Positions 46,930 to 56,114 are shown, counted from the first letter of the stretch. The stretch is DNA of 64,000 nucleotides from Sphingopyxis sp. LK2115 (GCF_014595975.1 NZ_JABWGQ010000051.1:1-64000), one strand, 5' to 3'. Notes: generated from the letters alone by a model not told the origin. Program-made: numbers and translations.

Positions 46930-46956
46930 CACAGGTTGGATGTTGGTGGAGGAATA

Positions 46957-48483
46957 ATGCTCAAACAGCTCAGCGCGCAGGACGCCCAGTTCCTCTACAC
47001 CCAGACCGCGAACAATCTGACGCACATCATGGGGGTCTATATCTACGACCCCTCGACCGCGCCGGGCGGCTTCGTGCGCTTCAAGGACATCATCGCCCAC
47101 GTCGAAAGCCGCGTTCACACATCACCGCTGTTCAAGCGCCGTCTCCACCGTCTGCCGTTCGACATCGACCATCCTTATTGGGTCGAGGACGAGCATTTCG
47201 ACATCGAGGCGCATATGAGCCACGCGCGCCTGCCCGAACCCGGCGACTGGCGGCAATTCTGCATCGCGGTCGCGCGCTGGTTTTCGAAGCCGATGGATAT
47301 GAACCGCCCGCTATGGGACATTTATATCATCGAGGGGCTGGACCGTATCCCCGGCATTCCGAAGGGCAGTTTCGCGATGCTCCACCGCGTCCATCATGCG
47401 GCGGTCGACGGTGCATCGGGCGCGCATGCCTTCATCGCGATGAGCGACATCGACGCAAAAGGCACCCCGGCGATTTCCGAACCGCCGCCCGTCGAGGCGC
47501 TGGGCGATCCGCCGTCGAGCGCCGAAATCATCTCGCGTGCCTGGGCGGCCTCGCTGCAATCGCCGGTCAAGTTCATGAACGCGCTGATGAAAATGTCGCC
47601 AGCGATCATTTCGTCCGCACGCAGGGCGATCGAGGGCGGGATGACCGCGGGTGTCCCCGAAACACGCTTCAATGTTCCCGTCGGCCCGCACAAGATGTTC
47701 GACGGCACATCGGTCGCGCTCGCCGACGTCGCGCTGATCCGCAAGAAAGTGCCCGGTGCGACGGTCAACGACGTCGTGCTTACCACCGTAGGCGGGGCGC
47801 TGCGCAAATATCTTTTGAAACACAAGGAATTGCCCAAGGAGAGCCTGGTTGCGGTCGCGCCCGTCAATCTGCGCGGAAAGGGCGGCAAAGCATCGACGCC
47901 GGGCAACCAGGTATCGGCGATGAGCGTGCCGATCCGCACCGACATTGCCGATCCGCTCGCGCGGCTCGCGGCGGTCCGCGACTATACGGTCGAGGCCAAG
48001 GAGGCCAAGGCAGGCGTCAGCGCGCGGATCATGACCGACCTGTCGCAGCATATCCCCGGCGCGACGATGGCAGCCGTTGCGCGGCTCGTCACCAGCGAGC
48101 GCTTTGCGGTGCGCGGCACCAACCTCTTCATCTCCAACGTTCCCGGCGCGCAGGTGCCGCTCTATCTCGCGGGGGCCAAGCTCGTGATGCAGCATGGCAT
48201 GGCGCCGCTTGCGAACAATATGGGGCTGTTCGTCGCGACCCCCAGCTATAATGGCCGCATCGCCTTTTCGATCATATCGGAACGCGCGATCATGCCCGAC
48301 ATCGCTTTTTTCCGGACATGTATCGACGAAAGCTTTGCCGATCTGATGAAGGCGGCGCCGAAGCCGGAGAAGCCCAAAGCCGATACGGCCAAACCGAAAG
48401 GGATTCCGAAATCCAGGACGAAAGCGGCGGCCAAAGCGGAAAGGAAAAACGCCTCTTCGTCATCCCGGCGCAGGCCGGGATGA
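46957..48483 (+). CDS. wax ester synthase / diacylglycerol acyltransferase
   Basis: The 508-residue bifunctional WS/DGAT condenses acyl-CoA with diacylglycerol or a fatty alcohol. The active-site motif HHAAVDG is at 146-152, and the second conserved block PLYLAGAKLVMQHG and NNMGLFVATPSYNG lie in the C-terminal domain. The start ATG 46957 follows TGGAGG. The last 25 residues are a Lys/Arg/Ser tail, and the stop codon and last few codons come from a family A palindrome, so the natural C-terminus may have been rewritten by insertion. It should give this strain neutral-lipid capacity alongside PHA. Confidence 0.88.
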   Translation: MLKQLSAQDAQFLYTQTANNLTHIMGVYIYDPSTAPGGFVRFKDIIAHVESRVHTSPLFKRRLHRLPFDIDHPYWVEDEHFDIEAHMSHARLPEPGDWRQFCIAVARWFSKPMDMNRPLWDIYIIEGLDRIPGIPKGSFAMLHRVHHAAVDGASGAHAFIAMSDIDAKGTPAISEPPPVEALGDPPSSAEIISRAWAASLQSPVKFMNALMKMSPAIISSARRAIEGGMTAGVPETRFNVPVGPHKMFDGTSVALADVALIRKKVPGATVNDVVLTTVGGALRKYLLKHKELPKESLVAVAPVNLRGKGGKASTPGNQVSAMSVPIRTDIADPLARLAAVRDYTVEAKEAKAGVSARIMTDLSQHIPGATMAAVARLVTSERFAVRGTNLFISNVPGAQVPLYLAGAKLVMQHGMAPLANNMGLFVATPSYNGRIAFSIISERAIMPDIAFFRTCIDESFADLMKAAPKPEKPKADTAKPKGIPKSRTKAAAKAERKNASSSSRRRPG

Positions 48484-48485
48484 CG
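48458..48485. repeat. palindromic element containing the WS/DGAT stop codon
   Basis: A 12-base perfect palindrome, CGTCATCCCGGC (48458-48469) with complement at 48474-48485 and a GCAG loop, supplies the final codons and the TGA (48481-48483) of the acyltransferase gene. It is the best-formed family A copy. Confidence 0.7.
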
Positions 48486-48554
48486 GGCAGGCGCCAACGC
48501 CGTCAAAACAGTTGCTAAAGCGAACGCAACCGGCAAGACTTGGAAAAACAGACC

Positions 48555-50024
48555 ATGCTCTCGCAGGATTACCCAATGCTCTTCACCCCGACGCTCAGCG
48601 CCGACCGCGATCTTGTGACCGCGCCCGATTATGCCGCCTGGGCCAAAGCGGCGCGCGACCACGACCGGAAATCGGGGATGCAGGCGTGGCGCGACGCCGA
48701 CGAGAGCAAGCATTTCGACTATAGGGCGATCCGCGCCCGCCTCGAAAAATTGCGCGGGCTGTCGGCGGCGGGCGACGTCAAAGGGCTGCTCTTTGTCCTC
48801 AACGAGGGCATTCACGGCAACATCGACGGCATGGGGCACGAACGGCTTTACACAAAGGCACGTTTCGGCACCAAGAAGCTGGTCGAGGATTATGTGGCGG
48901 AGGTTGTCGCCTCGCTGCACAAGATCGCCGCCGCGCGCAGCATCGGCCGCGAGGAAAAGCGCGACTTCTTTCGCCGCGCCCAGCATTGTTATGGCCGCTC
49001 GGCGCTGCTGCTCTCGGGTTCGGGCAGCTTCCTCTTCTTCCACATCGGCGTCGTCAAGGCGCTCTGGTCCGAAGGCGTGTTGCCCGCGATCATGTCGGGT
49101 GCCAGCGGCGGGTCGATCGTCGCTGCGATCGTGTGCACGCGCAAGGACGCCGATGTCGGCGCCTTCCTTGAAAGCGGCCGCCTCGCCAACCCCGACCGCG
49201 CCCCCGACGGCCGCCGCCTTGCCTCCGACGAAGTGCGCGAACGGCTTGCGGGCCTGATCCCCGACCTTACCTTCCAGCAAGCCTATGAAGTCAGCGGCCG
49301 CCACCTCAATGTTTCGGTTGCGCCTGCCGAAAAGCACCAGAACGGGCGCCTGCTCAACGCGATCACCGCGCCCAATGTGCTGATCCGCGAGGCGGTGCTG
49401 GCGTCGTGCGCAGTGCCCGGCGTCTTTCCGCCGGTGATGCTGATGGCGCGGGGCGACGATGGCGCGCGCATTCCCTATCAGCCCGACCGGCGCTGGGTCG
49501 ACGGGTCGGTGACGCACGACATCCCGACCAAGCGGCTCGAACGGCTTTACGGCGTCAACCATCATATCGTCAGCCAGGCGAACCCGATCGCGCTGCCCTT
49601 TGCGACCGACACGCGCAAGCAGATGGCGCCGATCGAAGCGATCCAGCACGCGTCGATGACGACCTTCAAGGCGTGGCTCAACGCGAACATGGTGATCTTC
49701 CAGAAACCGCTTGAGCTGATCCCGCCCTTGAACAGCATCGCGAACATGGCGCGTTCGGTGATCAACCAGGAATATACCGGCGACATCAACATCATCCGCC
49801 CGCCGAAGTTCTGGTCGCCCGCGAAGATATTGTCGGATCTGGGGCAGGAGGACATCGACGAGCTGATCGACACGGGGATGCGCACCGCCTGGCCCAAGAT
49901 CGAGATGGTCCGCACCCAGACCGCGATCAGCCGCGCGCTGGAAGGCATTCTGGCGCGGATCGACAAGGCGGGCGACGACGGCCCCGGCCACCGCAGCGCC
50001 GCGCTCAGGAAAGCGGTGCGCTGA
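48555..50024 (+). CDS. DUF3336 / patatin-like phospholipase
   Basis: The 489-residue protein has an N-terminal DUF3336 region (to about 150, as in yeast Tgl triacylglycerol lipases) and a patatin domain. GASGG at 182-186 carries nucleophile Ser184 in the GxSxG context, LLLSGSGSFLFFHIGVVKAL forms the oxyanion loop, and RWVDGSV gives Asp316, the second member of the dyad. It probably hydrolyses triacylglycerol or other acyl esters made by its neighbours. ATG 48555 is used; a TTG at 48540 is an alternative. The next gene begins two bases after its stop. Confidence 0.86.
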   Translation: MLSQDYPMLFTPTLSADRDLVTAPDYAAWAKAARDHDRKSGMQAWRDADESKHFDYRAIRARLEKLRGLSAAGDVKGLLFVLNEGIHGNIDGMGHERLYTKARFGTKKLVEDYVAEVVASLHKIAAARSIGREEKRDFFRRAQHCYGRSALLLSGSGSFLFFHIGVVKALWSEGVLPAIMSGASGGSIVAAIVCTRKDADVGAFLESGRLANPDRAPDGRRLASDEVRERLAGLIPDLTFQQAYEVSGRHLNVSVAPAEKHQNGRLLNAITAPNVLIREAVLASCAVPGVFPPVMLMARGDDGARIPYQPDRRWVDGSVTHDIPTKRLERLYGVNHHIVSQANPIALPFATDTRKQMAPIEAIQHASMTTFKAWLNANMVIFQKPLELIPPLNSIANMARSVINQEYTGDINIIRPPKFWSPAKILSDLGQEDIDELIDTGMRTAWPKIEMVRTQTAISRALEGILARIDKAGDDGPGHRSAALRKAVR

Positions 50025-50026
50025 AC

Positions 50027-50881
50027 ATGGCGACCGGTGCGGTAATCCTGCCCGCCGGGTCGGCGGGCGCGGGGGCAAGGCTCCACGTCACCCGCTGGCT
50101 TACTGATGGCTTGCCCAAAGCGATCGTGCTGCTGGCTCATGGCTATGCCGAACATGCGGGGCGCTATACCCATGTCGCACGGCGGCTGACCGACGCGGGC
50201 TATGCGGTCTACGCCGTCGATCATTGGGGACACGGCCGCTCGGACGGCGAGGGCGGTTATGTTCCGCGCTTCTCCGCCTATCTCGACGGTATGGCCGAAC
50301 TGCTGACGCTGGTCGAGATCAACCATGGTGACACCCCGCGCCTGCTCCTGGGGCACAGCATGGGCGGGCTGATCGCGGCACTGTTCCTGATCGAGCGCCA
50401 GCAGGCTTTCGTTGCCGCCGCGCTCTCCGGCCCCGCAATCCTGCCTGCCGAGCCGCCGTCGCGGCTCACCGTCTGGATCAGCCGTTTCCTCGCGCGCTTT
50501 TTTCCGCGCCTTGGCGTCCTCTCGCTCGATGCGAACGGCGTCAGCCGCGACCCCGCGGTCGTCGAGGCCTACAAGGCCGATCCGCTCGTATACGACGGCA
50601 AGATCGGCGCGCGACTGGGCAGGGAGTTCATGGACGCGATGGCCGCGGCGCAGACGGGGGCGCCGAAGATCCGCCTGCCGCTGCTGATCCAGCATGGCGC
50701 GGCCGACCGCCTGACCGCTCCCGCAGGTTCGCGATACCTGTTCGACCATATCGCATCGGCCGACAAGCGCCTCGAAATCTATCCCGGCCTGTTCCACGAG
50801 ATTTACAATGAGCCCGAACGCGACACGGTGCTGGACGACCTGATCGACTGGTTCGATGCGCATGTGGCGCGGGTGCAATAG
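50027..50881 (+). CDS. monoacylglycerol-lipase-like alpha/beta hydrolase
   Basis: The 284-residue protein is a monoglyceride-lipase-type hydrolase: LLAHGYAEHAGRYTHVARRL, DHWGHGRSDGEGG, nucleophile Ser111 in GHSMGG, LLIQHGAADRLTAPAGS with the catalytic Asp, and GLFHEIYNEPER with the His. It follows the patatin gene with only two bases between, so the two may act in sequence on diacyl- and monoacylglycerol. The substrate is inferred from these motifs and context. Confidence 0.85.
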   Translation: MATGAVILPAGSAGAGARLHVTRWLTDGLPKAIVLLAHGYAEHAGRYTHVARRLTDAGYAVYAVDHWGHGRSDGEGGYVPRFSAYLDGMAELLTLVEINHGDTPRLLLGHSMGGLIAALFLIERQQAFVAAALSGPAILPAEPPSRLTVWISRFLARFFPRLGVLSLDANGVSRDPAVVEAYKADPLVYDGKIGARLGREFMDAMAAAQTGAPKIRLPLLIQHGAADRLTAPAGSRYLFDHIASADKRLEIYPGLFHEIYNEPERDTVLDDLIDWFDAHVARVQ

Positions 50882-51010
50882 ACCCCTCTCCATCCGGCGA
50901 GGGGCAGTGCGACTTGCGAACTTGTTCGCTCGTCGCAGCGGGGTGGGAGCCATCGGCCGCACGCCGCCTCGATAGTCGTCACCCCAACCCCTCCGCTGAG
51001 GGGAGAGGCA
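50882..51010. repeat. C-run/G-run intergenic element before the second hydrolase
   Basis: The 142-base gap holds CCCCTCTCCATCCGGCGAGGGG near its start and CAACCCCTCCGCTGAGGGGAG near its end, flanking a CTTGCGAACTTGTTCGCTCGTC hairpin. The same type of sequence occurs at 39995-40175 and in part at 17535-17562 and 28618-28637. It looks like a third dispersed element family (C). Confidence 0.45.
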
Positions 51011-51023
51011 TTAGGGAGCCCGC

Positions 51024-51959
51024 ATGAAAATCCTCCTTACCCTGATCTTCGCGCCGCTGATCGCCCTCGCGCTGCTCTATTTTCTTTTCCCCGCGCAGCT
51101 GGTGCAGCTGATGCGCGCGCTGATGCGCCGCCGCGCGCGGCTGGTGCGCAAGAGCATCGCCGTCGACGGCCGGATCTGGCCCTATCTTGAGGGCGGCGAC
51201 CCGTCGAAACCCGCCCTCGTGATGGTCCACGGTTTCGGCGCCGACAAGGATCACTGGACCTTCTACGCGCCGTGGATGACGCGCGATTATCGCCTGATCG
51301 CGCCCGACCTGCCCGGCTTCGGCGAGAATGATCGCGACGGCGACCTGCCCTTCGACGTCGCGAGCCAGGCGGCGCGGCTCAAAGGCTTTCTCGATGCGCT
51401 CGGCATCGACCGCCCGCACCTCGGCGGCAACAGCATGGGCGGCTGGATCGCGCTGCGTTTCGCCATTGACTATCCCGATCGCTTGCGAACGCTGACCTTG
51501 ATGAACAATGCGGGCGTCGTCGGCGCGAACGAAAGCGAGTTGCAGAAACTCGCTGCGACACGCGACTACAACCCCCTTGTCCTTGCCAATCTGGAGGATG
51601 CCGACCGCCTGATCGCCTTTGTCGTGCGCAAGCCGCCCTTTGTGCCGGCGCGGTTGAAGCCCGCCATATATGCCGACGCGCTGCGCCACCGCGACCTGCT
51701 TGACCGGATTTTCTGGATCATCGCCGACGAGATGGAGCAGGCACCGCTCAACGACGATCTGGGCAAGGTGCAGGTGCCGACGCTGATCCTCTGGGGCCGC
51801 CATGACAAGCTGATCGATGTCAGCTGCGTCGCGGTGCTCGAAAAGGGCATTGCGAACAGCCGCGCTCACATCTTCGAGCATGTCGCACATGTCCCGATGA
51901 TCGAGGACCCCAAGGCGACGGCCGAAATCCAGCGCGCCTTCCTCGCCGACCATCGCTGA
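51024..51959 (+). CDS. membrane-anchored alpha/beta hydrolase
   Basis: The 311-residue product starts with a hydrophobic anchor (MKILLTLIFAPLIALALLYF) and then a basic stretch, so the catalytic domain is tethered at the membrane. Fold marks are VMVHGFGADKDHW, PDLPGFGENDRD, nucleophile Ser137 in GNSMGG, LILWGRHDKLIDVS with Asp, and HVAHVPMIEDP with His. It resembles small lipases and esterases of the LipG or AB-hydrolase group. The physical link with the preceding lipid genes suggests an ester substrate, which remains unproved. Confidence 0.83.
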   Translation: MKILLTLIFAPLIALALLYFLFPAQLVQLMRALMRRRARLVRKSIAVDGRIWPYLEGGDPSKPALVMVHGFGADKDHWTFYAPWMTRDYRLIAPDLPGFGENDRDGDLPFDVASQAARLKGFLDALGIDRPHLGGNSMGGWIALRFAIDYPDRLRTLTLMNNAGVVGANESELQKLAATRDYNPLVLANLEDADRLIAFVVRKPPFVPARLKPAIYADALRHRDLLDRIFWIIADEMEQAPLNDDLGKVQVPTLILWGRHDKLIDVSCVAVLEKGIANSRAHIFEHVAHVPMIEDPKATAEIQRAFLADHR

Positions 51960-51963
51960 ACCT

Positions 51964-51991
51964 CGTCATCGCGGCGAAGGCCGGGTTGACG
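51964..51991. repeat. palindromic element, family A, between hydrolase and gpsA
   Basis: CGTCATCGCGGC (51964-51975), GAAG loop and GCCGGGTTGACG (51980-51991) form an imperfect 12-base hairpin just after the hydrolase stop. It is a degenerate copy of the element at 48458-48485. Confidence 0.5.
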
Positions 51992-52059
51992 GGCGAGTGC
52001 CATCTTGCCAACCCCCCGATCGCGCGCCACTCTTCCCGTAAAACAGGGGGGAGAGACAT

Positions 52060-53061
52060 ATGCGCCTCAAAGTGGGTCTGCTCGGCGGGGGCAGCTGGGG
52101 GACGACGGTGGCGTCGCTGGTGTCGCGTAACGCGCCGATCACGCTCTGGGCGCGCGACGCCGAAACGGTCGCGGGAATCAACCGCGATCACGCGAACCAT
52201 AAATATCTGCCCGGCATCCGGCTTCCTGCGGCGCTTCGCGCGACCGGCGACATGGCAGAGGCCGTCGCGGGCGCCGACGTGCTCGTCATGGCCGTCCCCT
52301 CGCACAGCTTTCGCGGCGTATTGGAAGAGGCCCGCGATCACCTCCGCCCGTGGGTGCCCGTCATCAGCCTGACCAAAGGGCTCGAACTATCGTCGGGCAA
52401 GCGCATGACCGAACTGATCGAGGAAGTGCTGCCCGGCCACCCGGTCGGCGTGCTCACCGGCCCCAATCTCGCGCGCGAGATCATGGCGGGCCAGGCGGCG
52501 GCGAGCGTATTGTCGATGGAGGATGAGATCGTCGTTCGCGCGCTCCAGCCGCTGTTTCATTCGGGCCTCTTCCGCGTCTATACCAATACCGACCTTCTGG
52601 GCTGCGAGCTTGGCGGCGTGCTCAAGAATATCATCGCGATCGCCGTCGGCATGGGCGACGGGCTGGGGGCAGGCGACAATACGCGCGCGGGGCTGATGAC
52701 GCGCGGCCTGGCGGAGATCACGCGGCTGGGCGTTGCGATGGGCGGGCGACCGGAAACCTTTGCCGGATTGACCGGCATGGGCGACCTCATCGCCACCTGC
52801 ACCAGTCCCTTGTCGCGCAACCGCCATGTCGGGGTCGAACTTGGCAAGGGGCGCCCGATCGACGCGATCATCGCGGGCATGAACATGGTCGCGGAGGGCG
52901 TCAAAAGCGCGCCCACCGTGATGGCGCTCGCTGACCGTCACGGCATCGCCATGCCGATTGCGCGCGACGTGTTCGACGTGACGCAGGGCCGGCGCACCGC
53001 GCTCGACGTCTTTCGCGGGCTCCTCAAATCGAGCGTCGGAGATGAGGCGCATCCGGGTTGA
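52060..53061 (+). CDS. gpsA: NAD(P)H glycerol-3-phosphate dehydrogenase GpsA
   Basis: The 333-residue cytosolic enzyme reduces dihydroxyacetone phosphate to sn-glycerol 3-phosphate, the backbone for phospholipids and neutral lipids. The cofactor loop LLGGGSWGTTVASLV at residue 6, the block GPNLAREIMAGQ and NIIAIAVGMGDGLGAGDNTRA are the GpsA signatures. The ATG at 52060 follows GGGGGGAGAG. Its position just after the acyltransferases and lipases supplies their acceptor. Confidence 0.93.
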   Translation: MRLKVGLLGGGSWGTTVASLVSRNAPITLWARDAETVAGINRDHANHKYLPGIRLPAALRATGDMAEAVAGADVLVMAVPSHSFRGVLEEARDHLRPWVPVISLTKGLELSSGKRMTELIEEVLPGHPVGVLTGPNLAREIMAGQAAASVLSMEDEIVVRALQPLFHSGLFRVYTNTDLLGCELGGVLKNIIAIAVGMGDGLGAGDNTRAGLMTRGLAEITRLGVAMGGRPETFAGLTGMGDLIATCTSPLSRNRHVGVELGKGRPIDAIIAGMNMVAEGVKSAPTVMALADRHGIAMPIARDVFDVTQGRRTALDVFRGLLKSSVGDEAHPG

Positions 53062-53197
53062 TTGTTTTTCTTCATTGCGAGCGGGCAGCGACGAAGCCAT
53101 CCGCTGCGATCCGTTCCTTTTTGCCGACCAGCCGGGAAGAAAAGCCGCCGCTGCTGCGTTGTCCTGCTGTCCGACCGGACCACGAAGGAGACGGATA

Positions 53198-53533
53198 ATG
53201 AAAAAATGGGCGATTCTCGCCGCGCTCGCGGCGCTTCCCGCCACTGCCGCCGTGGCAGCGGTCCCCTATGACCGGATGCCGCCGGGCTTCAGGGCGCCGC
53301 CGATCCGCACCGCGCCGATCGCGGGGGTCGAGAACCAATATTGGTTCAACTATCAGGCCGATATTCTCGAAGCGGAAAAGGAATTGCTCAGCGACCTGCG
53401 CCGCGCGACCGATCGCGAAGATCGCCTCGATGCGTGGGATGAATGGGAAACCGAGGTGATCGACGCCGACAAGGATTATGTGAAGGCAATGCGGGGGAAA
53501 GGCTATCGCGTCGGCCGCGTGACGGTGGGCTGA
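53198..53533 (+). CDS. small exported hypothetical protein
   Basis: The 111-residue product has a signal peptide (MKKWAILAALAALPATAAVA) and a mature, acidic-basic helical region, with LEAEKELLSDLRRATDREDR suggesting a coiled coil. I recognise no family. The start ATG 53198 has AAGGAG at good spacing. It lies 136 bases after gpsA and is followed by two terminator-like hairpins, so it is probably transcribed alone. Confidence 0.65.
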   Translation: MKKWAILAALAALPATAAVAAVPYDRMPPGFRAPPIRTAPIAGVENQYWFNYQADILEAEKELLSDLRRATDREDRLDAWDEWETEVIDADKDYVKAMRGKGYRVGRVTVG

Positions 53534-53569
53534 GCAGGCAAGGTTTCCGGGCGCTGCCAGGGTTGCAGG

Positions 53570-53601
53570 AAAGGGCGGGGGTCATTCGGCGCCCGCCCTT
53601 T
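53570..53601 (+). terminator. hairpin after the small exported protein gene
   Basis: Ten-base perfect arms (AAAGGGCGGG at 53570-53579 with CCCGCCCTTT at 53592-53601) lie 36 bases after the stop. The sequence after the stem (CTTGTCC) has a short pyrimidine run, so this is a probable but weak terminator. Confidence 0.5.
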
Positions 53602-53610
53602 CTTGTCCTG

Positions 53611-53637
53611 GCTGCCTTTTCGGCGGCGTTTTTTTTT
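53611..53637 (+). terminator. intrinsic terminator with nine-T run
   Basis: GCTGCC (53611-53616) pairs with GGCGGC (53622-53627) around a five-base loop, then G and nine T residues follow (53629-53637). The shape fits a Rho-independent terminator for transcription coming from the plus-strand genes and lies ahead of the convergent tlpA. Confidence 0.6.
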
Positions 53638-53732
53638 CCTGTTTTCCCGCCAGGGCGGGGATCCGTCTCCGGGCGGTCCATCACCGCGCGGAACGGTGAT
53701 CGGCTCCCGCCTTCGCGGGATCGCAATGCTGG

Positions 53733-54356
53733 CTAAACCCCGCCTTCGGCCAGCAACGCCTTCGCCTCCTCTCCCTGCCAGTCGATCGCGCCGATCACGC
53801 GCCAGATTTCGCGCCCGTCAGCGTCATAATAGATGCTCGTCGGCAACGCGCTGTTCACCGCGTCGAGCAAGCCGTTTTCGGGGTCGATATAGGGCTGGAG
53901 CGCCTTCAGCCCCGCCTTCTGAAACCAGGGATCGACGACCTCGGCGCCCTGCAAGTCCTGCGCGACCGCGATGACATTCATCGTTTCCCCCCGCGCGGCC
54001 GCCAGGGCATCGAGCGTGGGCATTTCGGCAACGCAAGGCGCGCACCAGGTCGCCCACAGATTGACGAGCAACGGGCGCCCGCGAAAGTCCGCCAGCGTCA
54101 CCGGCGCATCGTCGGGGCCGGCGAAGCGCGCCGTCGGCGCCGCTTCGCCCTTGTGGCTGCGGTCGATCATATATTCGAACGCGCCGACGCCCTGCGCTTG
54201 GCCTGCCGAAACATTTGCTTGGCCTTGCGCGGCTTGCCCGCCGAGCGCCTTTTCCCTATCGCAGCCCGCGACCGATCCGGCCAGCAACAGGCCGAGAATC
54301 AACAGCGACGGATTTGGAACGCGGCGGATGGCGAATACTCCGGACAAGAGCAGCAT
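53733..54356 (-). CDS. TlpA-type thioredoxin-fold lipoprotein
   Basis: The 207-residue protein has a lipoprotein-like leader ([16 protein letters not shown], Cys32), a flexible Gln/Ala segment, and a thioredoxin fold with [10 protein letters not shown], CxxC at Cys105 and 108, and [12 protein letters not shown] with the cis-Pro loop. Such proteins keep periplasmic cysteines reduced, often for cytochrome c or redox repair. The ATG at 54356 makes the 5' end overlap the divergent argH by 29 bases; a shorter start inside the leader cannot be excluded. It should act in the periplasm, anchored to a membrane. Confidence 0.78.
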   Translation of the reverse strand: MLLLSGVFAIRRVPNPSLLILGLLLAGSVAGCDREKALGGQAAQGQANVSAGQAQGVGAFEYMIDRSHKGEAAPTARFAGPDDAPVTLADFRGRPLLVNLWATWCAPCVAEMPTLDALAAARGETMNVIAVAQDLQGAEVVDPWFQKAGLKALQPYIDPENGLLDAVNSALPTSIYYDADGREIWRVIGAIDWQGEEAKALLAEGGV

Positions 54357-55731
54357 GTGGGGCGGCCGCTTCGGTGGCGGGCCTGCGGCAATCATGCAAG
54401 AGATTAACGCCTCGATCCCGATCGACAAGCGGCTTTGGGAAGAGGATATCGCCGCCAGCCGCGCGCACGCCGCGATGCTGGGCGCCCGCCAGATTATCGC
54501 GGCGGATGACGCCCAGGCCATCGATCGCGGCCTTGCCCAGATCGCCGAAGAGTTCGCCGCGAACGGCGTTCCCGTCGACCTCGGCCTCGAGGACATCCAC
54601 ATGACCGTCGAGGCGCGGCTGAAGGAGCTGATCGGCGAAGCCGCCGGGCGGCTCCACACCGCCCGCTCGCGCAACGACCAGGTTGCGACCGATTTCCGCC
54701 TGTGGACACGCGCTGCCTGCGATCGCATCGGCGCGGGGCTTGCCGCGCTCCAGTCGGCCTTGCTCGTGCGCGCCGACGAGCACGCCGACAGTATCATGCC
54801 CGGCTTCACGCATCTTCAGGTCGCGCAGCCGGTGACGCTCGGCCACCATCTGCTCGCTTATGTCGAGATGTTCGGCCGCGACCGCTCGCGCTTCGCCGAC
54901 GCGCGCCGCCGTCTCAACGAATCGCCGCTCGGCGCCGCGGCGCTCGCGGGGACCAGCTTCCCCGTCGATCGCCATGCCACCGCCGCGGCGCTCGGCTTCG
55001 ACCGCCCGATGGCGAACAGCATCGACGCCGTGTCCGACCGCGACTTCGCGCTTGAGTTCTGCGCCGCCGCGTCGATCGCCGCACTGCACCTGTCGCGTCT
55101 CGCCGAAGAGATCGTCATCTGGGCCAGTCAGCCTTTCGGCTTCGTCGCGCTGCCCGATGCCTGGTCGACGGGCAGTTCGATCATGCCGCAAAAGCGCAAT
55201 CCCGATGCCGCCGAACTGGTGCGCGGGCGCGCCGGCCTGCTGCTCGGCGCCTTCCAGCGGCTGTCGGTCATCGTAAAGGGCCTGCCGCTTACCTATTCCA
55301 AGGATTTGCAGGACGACAAGGAAACGCTCTTCGGCGCGTTCGATGCGCTCGCGCTGTCGCTCGCGGCGATGACCGGCATGGTCGAATCCTTGACCTTTCG
55401 TACCGACCGGATGCGCGCGCTCGCCGCGTCGGGCTATTCGACCGCGACCGACCTCGCCGACTGGCTGGTGCGCGAGGCGGGGCTTCCCTTCCGCGAGGCG
55501 CATCATGTCGTCGGCGCCTGCGTCAAGCGCGCCGAGGAACTCGGCGTCGACCTGCCCGCGCTGCCCGCCGCCGATGCCGCCGCCATCCACGCTGCGGTGA
55601 CGCCCGACGTGCTCGCCGCGCTGACGGTCGAGGCGTCGGTCGCCAGCCGCACCAGCTATGGCGGAACCGCACCCGAACGGGTAAGGCAGGCCATCGCCGC
55701 GGCGCGCGCCGCACTCGAAGGACAGGGTTGA
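54328..55731 (+). CDS. argH: argininosuccinate lyase
   Basis: The 467-residue cytosolic enzyme splits argininosuccinate to arginine and fumarate. It has [20 protein letters not shown] near the start, [14 protein letters not shown], and the fumarase-family signature [19 protein letters not shown] with the catalytic Ser. Length is normal. ATG 54328 gives the usual short lead before MWGGRF; ATG 54355 would remove nine residues and abolish overlap with tlpA. The stop overlaps the start of the small lipoprotein gene. Confidence 0.94.
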   Translation: MANTPDKSSMWGGRFGGGPAAIMQEINASIPIDKRLWEEDIAASRAHAAMLGARQIIAADDAQAIDRGLAQIAEEFAANGVPVDLGLEDIHMTVEARLKELIGEAAGRLHTARSRNDQVATDFRLWTRAACDRIGAGLAALQSALLVRADEHADSIMPGFTHLQVAQPVTLGHHLLAYVEMFGRDRSRFADARRRLNESPLGAAALAGTSFPVDRHATAAALGFDRPMANSIDAVSDRDFALEFCAAASIAALHLSRLAEEIVIWASQPFGFVALPDAWSTGSSIMPQKRNPDAAELVRGRAGLLLGAFQRLSVIVKGLPLTYSKDLQDDKETLFGAFDALALSLAAMTGMVESLTFRTDRMRALAASGYSTATDLADWLVREAGLPFREAHHVVGACVKRAEELGVDLPALPAADAAAIHAAVTPDVLAALTVEASVASRTSYGGTAPERVRQAIAAARAALEGQG

Positions 55732-55982
55732 TGCCGCACCACCCCCGCATCGCCGCCACGCTCGCTGCCGCCGCGCTGCTCGGCGCGTGCGGGGCAAAGG
55801 AAGATCTGAAGCCGCCGGCGAACCAGCCGGCGCCCGTCGTTCCCATCGGCGCCAACCGCGCCCCGACCACCGAGGAGCTTACGACGCCCGACGCGCAGGC
55901 CCGGCCCGCGCGCAGCGACGAACTTCTCAAACGGTCCGAACAGCGCGAACCCGACGATTTCGACCTGCCGCCTCCGGGCTGA
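55731..55982 (+). CDS. LptM-like small lipoprotein
   Basis: The 83-residue product has a lipoprotein signal (AALLGAC, Cys about 20) followed by GAKEDLKPPANQPAPVVP, which fits the LptM/YifL lipoprotein pattern, and an acidic tail ending DDFDLPPPG. In E. coli LptM stabilises the LptDE translocon; a small lipoprotein gene between argH and lysA is common in proteobacteria. Start and argH stop overlap (TGATG). Assignment to LptM is by size, lipobox and gene order. Confidence 0.65.
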   Translation: MPHHPRIAATLAAAALLGACGAKEDLKPPANQPAPVVPIGANRAPTTEELTTPDAQARPARSDELLKRSEQREPDDFDLPPPG

Positions 55983-56015
55983 GTCCGAAAACTGCCTCCT
56001 GTTTCCGTTCGTGCC

Positions 56016-56079
56016 GAGCATGTCGAAGCACCGTTCCCTTTTTGAACGCGGAAAAGAAGGACGACCCTTCGACAAGCTC
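56016..56079. repeat. palindromic element, family B, between lipoprotein and lysA
   Basis: GAGCATGTCGAAG (56016-56028) and CTTCGACAAGCTC (56067-56079) are 13-base arms with one mismatch. They lie in the lipoprotein-lysA gap and match the GTCGAG core of the copies at 8463 and 44451. Confidence 0.5.
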
Positions 56080-56114
56080 AGGGCGGGCGGTCTTTAACGA
56101 CTAGGATCTGACCC

